A DNA stretch of 64,000 bases, taken from positions 1-64,000 of the forward strand of contig NZ_RJZE01000027.1 in the NCBI RefSeq assembly GCF_003986935.1, written 5' to 3'. The notes below the pieces were generated by a model. The model saw nothing but the letters and a program-made list of their open reading frames with translations, ran no database searches and was not told the origin of the DNA. How positions within the stretch are numbered: position 1 is the stretch's first letter; each line of letters starts with the position of its first letter. A program made the translations under genes and the position numbers. This document shows, in pieces, positions 59,141 through 64,000 of this stretch. This DNA is from Paraburkholderia kururiensis JCM 10599 = LMG 19447. Its GTDB lineage: Bacteria > Pseudomonadota > Gammaproteobacteria > Burkholderiales > Burkholderiaceae.

Positions 59141-59818
59141 ATGAGGACAGCGCTCGTGGTTGGCGCATCGCGCGGCATTGGCCGCGAGTTAGTGCGGCAG
59201 TACCGCAAGTCTGGCTGGCGCGTGCTGGCCACGGCGCGCGACGAAGCGTCCCTCGCCGAACTCGGCGCGATGGGCGCGCAGACCTTCCCGCTCGACATCA
59301 CCGAGCCCGAGCAGATCGCGGCGCTCGGCTGGAAGCTCGACGGCGAACGGCTCGACGTCGCGTTGATCGTCTCCGGCGTGTACGGGCCGCGCACCGAAGG
59401 CGTCGAGACCTTCACGGCGGAAGACTTCGACTACGTGATGGCCACCAACGTCCGCGGCCCAATGCAGTTAATGCCGATTCTGCTGCCGCTCGTCGAAGAG
59501 GCGCACGGCGTGCTCGCGGTGCTCTCGAGCCGCATGGGCAGCATTGCGGGCGCAGGCGGCACGACGGGCTGGCTCTATCGCGCGAGCAAGGCGGCCGTGA
59601 ACGACGCCCTCAAGGTGGCGTCGCTGCAGACCCGCCGCGCAACGTGCGTGGCGCTGCATCCGGGCTGGGTGCGCACGGACATGGGCGGCACCGAAGCCGC
59701 CATCGACGTGCAGCACAGCGTGAACGGCCTGCGCGAAGTGCTGGCCGAAGCCGCCGTGGAGCGCGACGTCTTCAACGGACGCTTCTTCCAGTACGACGGC
59801 ACGGAACTGGACTGGTAG
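59141..59818 (+). CDS. Short-chain dehydrogenase
   Basis: A 225-residue SDR, short for the family. The cofactor loop is V-G-A-S-R-G-I-G and the catalytic motif Y-R-A-S-K; the Ser is in L-S-S-R-M-G. GGAGG precedes the ATG. It lies in the catabolic operon between thiolase and acyl-CoA dehydrogenase; substrate unknown. Confidence 0.88.
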   Translation: MRTALVVGASRGIGRELVRQYRKSGWRVLATARDEASLAELGAMGAQTFPLDITEPEQIAALGWKLDGERLDVALIVSGVYGPRTEGVETFTAEDFDYVMATNVRGPMQLMPILLPLVEEAHGVLAVLSSRMGSIAGAGGTTGWLYRASKAAVNDALKVASLQTRRATCVALHPGWVRTDMGGTEAAIDVQHSVNGLREVLAEAAVERDVFNGRFFQYDGTELDW

Positions 59819-59869
59819 CGCGCACAGGACCCATCGCAAAAACTTCACCAAAAACGGAGACACCCCGAC

Positions 59870-61000
59870 ATGCTGCTCGACGAGGATCATCTGATGGTCC
59901 GCGACGCGGTGCGCGCCTTCGTGCGCGAGGAAGTGGCGCCACACGCGGCCGCGTGGGACCGCGAGCGCGTCTTTCCCGCGCAGGTGCATCGCCAGCTGGC
60001 CCAACTGGGCGCCTACGGCGTGATGGTGCCGCCCGCCTACGGCGGCGCCGGCCTCGACGCATTGGCGCTCGCCGTCATGCTCGAGGAAATCGCGGCCGGC
60101 GACGGCGGCACGTCCACGGCCATTTCGGTCAACAACTGCCCCGTATGCAGCATCCTGCTCGCCTACGGCAACGACGACCAGAAGCGCGACTGGCTCACGC
60201 CGCTCGCGCGCGGCGACATGCTGGGCGCGTTCTGCCTGACCGAGCCGCAGGCGGGCTCGGACGCCTCCGCGCTGCGCACCACCGCCACGCGCGACGGCGA
60301 CAGCTACGTGGTGAACGGCGTGAAGCAGTTCATCACGAGCGGCAAGAACGGCCAGGTTGCGATCGTGATGGCGGTCACCGACAAATCCGCCGGCAAGCGC
60401 GGCATCAGCGCGTTCATCGTGCCCACCGACACGCCCGGCTACGTCGTAGCGCGGCTTGAAGACAAGCTGGGCCAGCATTCGTCGGACACGGCGCAGATCG
60501 TTTTCGACGACTGCCGCGTACCGGCGGTGAATTTGATCGGCGCCGAAGGCGAGGGCTATCGCATCGCGCTTTCGGGGCTGGAAGGCGGACGCATCGGCAT
60601 CGCGGCGCAGAGTGTGGGCATGGCCCGCGCGGCGTTCGAGGCGGCGCTCGCTTACGCGAAGGAGCGCGAGAGCTTCGGCGAGCCGCTTTTCGCGCACCAG
60701 GCCGTGCAGTTCCGGCTCTCGGACATGGCCACGCAGCTCGAAGCGGCCCGGCAGCTCGTCTGGCACGCCGCGGCGTTGAAGGACGCCGGCCAGCCGTGTC
60801 TCACGGAAGCGGCGATGGCGAAGCTGTTCGCCTCCGAAGCCGCGGAGCGCATCTGCTCGGCGGCCTTGCAGATTCACGGCGGCTACGGCTACCTCAGCGA
60901 TTTTCCGGTGGAGCGCATCTACCGCGACGTGCGCGTGTGCCAGATTTACGAGGGCACGAGCGACATCCAGAAGATCCTGATCGCACGCGGGCTTGCCTGA
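59870..61000 (+). CDS. Acyl-CoA dehydrogenase
   Basis: A 376-residue flavoenzyme of the short-chain acyl-CoA dehydrogenase family. The FAD and substrate motifs L-T-E-P-Q-A-G-S-D and Q-I-H-G-G-Y-G-Y are present, with the likely catalytic Glu in I-Y-E-G-T-S-D-I-Q. It may be an isobutyryl- or butyryl-CoA dehydrogenase. It is the last catabolic gene of the run under the LiuR-like regulator. Confidence 0.92.
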   Translation: MLLDEDHLMVRDAVRAFVREEVAPHAAAWDRERVFPAQVHRQLAQLGAYGVMVPPAYGGAGLDALALAVMLEEIAAGDGGTSTAISVNNCPVCSILLAYGNDDQKRDWLTPLARGDMLGAFCLTEPQAGSDASALRTTATRDGDSYVVNGVKQFITSGKNGQVAIVMAVTDKSAGKRGISAFIVPTDTPGYVVARLEDKLGQHSSDTAQIVFDDCRVPAVNLIGAEGEGYRIALSGLEGGRIGIAAQSVGMARAAFEAALAYAKERESFGEPLFAHQAVQFRLSDMATQLEAARQLVWHAAALKDAGQPCLTEAAMAKLFASEAAERICSAALQIHGGYGYLSDFPVERIYRDVRVCQIYEGTSDIQKILIARGLA

Positions 61001-61031
61001 CTCGCGATTCCCTCCTGCCACGCCTCATCCG

Positions 61032-61484
61032 ATGACTTCAGCACCCCACGCCAGCGCCCGTCCGACGGACTGCCCCTGCGGCGGCGCCGCGCCCGACCAG
61101 AAAAGCGGCGCCCGGCCGCCGCGTTACGCGGACTGCTGCGGCCGCTTCATCGACGGCGCCACCGTGGCGCCCCGCGCGCTGGAACTCATGCGCTCGCGGT
61201 ACACGGCGTACGTGCTGGGCGAGTCGGCGTATCTGCGCGACACATGGGCGCAAGAGACCTGCCCCGCCGCCCTCGACGTCGACCCGAACGCGCCGGACGC
61301 CCCGCGCTGGCTGGGCCTTGCCATCAAGCGCCATACGCCCATCGACGAAACCCATGCCGAGGTCGAATTCGTCGCCCGCTACAAAGTGAGCGGCCGCGCC
61401 CACCGGCTGCACGAGACGAGCCGCTTCCTGCGCGGCGCCGATGGACGGTGGCGGTATGTGGACGGAGACGTACGGGAGGGGTGA
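61032..61484 (+). CDS. YchJ-family (SEC-C motif) protein
   Basis: A 150-residue protein with an N-terminal Cys cluster (D-C-P-C-G-G, D-C-C-G-R-F-I) that binds zinc and a YchJ-like domain (L-M-R-S-R-Y-T-A-Y-V). Length is close to E. coli YchJ (152). Function unknown. It overlaps nothing and ends the block. Confidence 0.85.
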   Translation: MTSAPHASARPTDCPCGGAAPDQKSGARPPRYADCCGRFIDGATVAPRALELMRSRYTAYVLGESAYLRDTWAQETCPAALDVDPNAPDAPRWLGLAIKRHTPIDETHAEVEFVARYKVSGRAHRLHETSRFLRGADGRWRYVDGDVREG

Positions 61485-62058
61485 GGTGGACGGCTGATTG
61501 AAACAGCCCTGTCGCACTTTGCATACGGCGCTTATTACCGCCCCTCACGCATTTTTTCCCGAGTCTCTTACCGATTTCGAGCGCCCGGCCAGTAAAACAC
61601 GGCCCGGCGCGGTTCTGCGCCGCAGCCCCATTTTCCGCAAGCCTTGTCGCCACGCGTGCGCGGGTTACCCCCGAATTGCACAAAGGTAATTTGTCGTGCG
61701 AGGATCATTTCCAGGTTCCGCGGGGTTGTGGGGTCGGTTCAAGCGTCTCCCAACTATCGGATTTCATTCGTAAAGCTGACGTTTTGGTTCTGTTGGCTTG
61801 CCCCGGTCGGCGCTCCAGCGAGCGCGTCGGCGGCCGGTGGCGAATGAAGGTCTGGGCGTGTGCCTGTTGAGCGGCATTTCGGCGTGGTTTCGGGAAGATC
61901 CATGAAGAAATGCCCGGCCGTTTTTCTCCCCTTGGCGGGTTCGGCTGCCGTGTGTGCGAAAGCGCACATGCGCGGGAATCTCGCTGTGTCCGCAAAACGG
62001 ACGGTGGGCGGCCTCAAGGGCTTAAAAGCAGAGCTTAAAAGCGGGTTCGGGTAGCTGA
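61485..62058. other. 574 bp without a recognised gene
   Basis: Short frames only. The decamer GCTTAAAAGC occurs twice (62020-62029 and 62033-62042) just before the hydrolase gene and could be a regulatory or chance repeat. Confidence 0.4.
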
Positions 62059-63453
62059 ATGCAGCGGATGGATTTCAAAAAGATTCTCGCCGGATGGGCA
62101 GCGGTCTGCGCCGTGGGCACGGTATCGAACGTGCACGCGGGCACGTTTGACGCGCCCGTCTCTGTCGCGAACTCCGCCAACTCCGCTGCCACCCTCGCGC
62201 CCGGCCCGCTCGCCAGCGCCCGCGTGCCCAGCCTCAGTTTCGACTACGGCAGCGAGCCGCGCGTCGGCGCGCGCCTCAACGAGCAGATCATCCGCATTCC
62301 GGCCGACGCAACGGGCAGCGTGACGCTCGAAACCACGATCTATCGTCCCGACGGTCTCGGCCCGTTCCCGATGATCGTCTTCAACCACGGCAAGATTCCC
62401 GGCGACCCGCGCGGCCAGGCTCGCAGCGAGCCGATGTCGCTCGCGCGCGAATTCGTGCGCCGCGGCTACGTGGTGGTAGCGCCGAATCGTCGCGGCTTTG
62501 CGGGCTCGGGCGGCACCTACGAGCAGGACGGCTGCGACGTGGAACGCAATGGCCTCGGCCAGGCTGCGGACGTGGCCGCGACCATCGACTACATGACGAA
62601 GCAGCCGTACGTGGACGCCCAGCACATCGTCGTGGCGGGCACCTCGCACGGCGGGCTCGCCACCATCGCCTACGGCACCGAAGCGAAAGCCGGCGTGCGC
62701 GGCCTCATCAACTTCTCGGGCGGCCTGCGTCAGGACGCCTGCACCGGCTGGCAGGACAACCTCACGCACGCGTTCGGCGCGTACGGCGCGAAGACCCAGG
62801 TGCCTTCGCTGTGGCTCTACGGCGACAACGATTCGGTGTGGCCCGCCACGCTCGTCACGCGCATGTACAGCGCGTACACGCAGGCGCAGACGGGCGGCGC
62901 GACCAGGCCGGACGTCGAAGCCCGGCTCATCGATTTCGGCTCTTACAAGAACGACGCCCATCGCCTCGTAGGCGACCGCGACGGCGTGCATGTCTGGTGG
63001 CCGGCCGTCGATACGTTCCTGCGGCGCATCGGCATGCCCACGGCGGTGGAATATCGCGTGTCCGATCCGGCGCAGCCCAAGCCGACTGACTTCGCGGCCC
63101 TCGACGCCGTGAACGCCGTGCCGTTCCTCGACGAAACAGGCCGCGCGGGGTATCGCAACTTCCTCAAGCAGTATCCGAGCCGCGCGTTTGCGGTCTCCGA
63201 GAACGGCGCCTGGTCGTGGGCCGAAGGCGGCGACAACCCGATGGCCGTGGCCATCGCGAACTGCCAGAAGGAAGGCGCGGGCGCGTGCCGCCTCTACGCG
63301 GTCAACGACTCGGTGGTGTGGAAGGACGACGGCCATGCCACGGCGCAAGCGTCCGCGGACACCGAGGATGCCGGCCAGCGTGACGATCGCAGCGTCACGG
63401 CGCGCGATACCGCGGTCACCGCGGGCGAAACGCCGGCCATCGCGAGCCGCTGA
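62059..63453 (+). CDS. Secreted alpha/beta hydrolase (dienelactone hydrolase-like)
   Basis: A 464-residue protein with a signal peptide (M-D-F-K-K-I-L-A-G-W-A-A-V-C-A-V, cleavage near V-H-A-G). The hydrolase domain has F-N-H-G-K-I-P-G-D as oxyanion loop, G-T-S-H-G-G (nucleophile Ser), D in G-D-N-D-S and His in D-A-H-R-L-V. It may be an exported esterase; the substrate is unknown. ATGs at 62059 and 62068 are both possible. Confidence 0.8.
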   Translation: MQRMDFKKILAGWAAVCAVGTVSNVHAGTFDAPVSVANSANSAATLAPGPLASARVPSLSFDYGSEPRVGARLNEQIIRIPADATGSVTLETTIYRPDGLGPFPMIVFNHGKIPGDPRGQARSEPMSLAREFVRRGYVVVAPNRRGFAGSGGTYEQDGCDVERNGLGQAADVAATIDYMTKQPYVDAQHIVVAGTSHGGLATIAYGTEAKAGVRGLINFSGGLRQDACTGWQDNLTHAFGAYGAKTQVPSLWLYGDNDSVWPATLVTRMYSAYTQAQTGGATRPDVEARLIDFGSYKNDAHRLVGDRDGVHVWWPAVDTFLRRIGMPTAVEYRVSDPAQPKPTDFAALDAVNAVPFLDETGRAGYRNFLKQYPSRAFAVSENGAWSWAEGGDNPMAVAIANCQKEGAGACRLYAVNDSVVWKDDGHATAQASADTEDAGQRDDRSVTARDTAVTAGETPAIASR

Positions 63454-64000
63454 TCCTTCGGCGGGCCTTTCTCTCGCGGGCCTTCTCTCGCGGGCCTTCT
63501 CTCACGGTTCTCTCTCACGGCGGCGCCGGCCGTCGGCTCGCACGAGCCTTCTTCGCTGATTGCGTTGCGTCTCTCGTGCCGTACAGCGCGATCTGCGCTT
63601 GCTGCGTTCCCAGCGCCCTGCCGCTTCCGACCTCCACTCGCCTCCCTTCCCCACGCGCTTCCGGTCGTTGCGGCTCGTCGCCCGCGTAGCGCGCTCCGCG
63701 CGTCGCATTTCGCGAAAAGCCCTGGACGGTCCCACCGAAAACCCGCATTTCGTCCACGCTCCACACGATTTTTTGCACAAGGGGTAGCTCACTTTGCCGT
63801 CGTCATCTACGGCGATTTCGAGCCTTCTGTCCCGAACCGTTCCGTGCTGCCCCGAACTGCCTCGAACGCCCGCCCAGCAAGGCTTCCGGGCCTATTTTCG
63901 CGGTAGTGCATTGCGGCTCGTTACGCGCTAATCTCGACGCCGCTGCCGTCCTGGCGAGCCGCATGGCGACGCTGCGAAACGTGCCTTCGATGCACTTCGC
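63454..64000. other. Window end without a supported gene; tandem repeats
   Basis: A 14-15-bp unit (GCGGGCCTTCTCTC) is repeated about three times at 63461-63503, with two degenerate copies to 63520. An ATG at 63963 opens a frame reaching the window edge but is too short to judge. Confidence 0.45.

Overview
The window is high-G+C chromosomal DNA from a member of the Burkholderiaceae, most likely Paraburkholderia, Burkholderia or a close relative. This rests on recognisable lineage markers: the PHB-granule protein PhaM, DUF3567, DUF1840 and DUF2917 proteins, a MetH split into two genes, the lipA-lipB-ybeD-dac neighbourhood, and an MlaE-type permease with an N-terminal STAS-like part. No rRNA, tRNA or CRISPR array was recognised. 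Region 1 (1-10388) is foreign: it is visibly less G+C-rich than the rest and replaces the 5' part of comM. From the left it holds the probable end of an IS21-type insertion sequence abutting the N-terminal remnant of an unrecognised gene, about 600 bp of debris, a secreted subtilisin-like protease and a divergent lipoprotein, and then a tightly coupled four-gene block on the minus strand. Read in order of transcription the block is a degenerate tyrosine recombinase, a complete large tyrosine recombinase, a coiled-coil protein and a third tyrosine recombinase. It starts only 73 bp from the comM junction. It looks like the integration module of an integrative element that uses comM as its target; the other end of the element lies outside the window. 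Region 2 (10389-31500) is core chromosome: the 3' part of comM, a lipoprotein and a TlpA-like thioredoxin, the dctA-dctB-dctD C4-dicarboxylate uptake operon with a good sigma-54 promoter and a candidate DctD enhancer, lipB-lipA, a divergent DUF2917/LysR pair, ybeD, a D,D-carboxypeptidase, a ferredoxin/hydrolase pair, a four-gene MCE lipid-transport operon, then birA-coaX. Region 3 (31487-45403) holds heptose adenylyltransferase, a di-iron ferritin-like protein, PhaM, an enoyl-CoA hydratase, a fumarylacetoacetate-hydrolase-family enzyme with a divergent IclR regulator, a DUF3108 protein, an enol-lactonase-like hydrolase, DUF3567, the two-gene MetH, and a DUF1840 protein. Region 4 (45868-53000) runs argS, a SPOR-domain protein, dsbA, a short-chain dehydrogenase, a BtuF-like receptor and a peptide-binding protein. 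Region 5 (53025-63453) is a catabolic block: a metallo-beta-lactamase-fold hydrolase divergent from a LiuR-like MerR regulator, aceK, carbonic anhydrase, thiolase, short-chain dehydrogenase, acyl-CoA dehydrogenase, a YchJ-like protein and a secreted alpha/beta hydrolase. Together these suggest an aerobic heterotroph with PHB storage, organic-acid uptake, and branched-chain or fatty acid breakdown feeding the glyoxylate bypass. The most interesting part is the comM-targeting multi-recombinase element.
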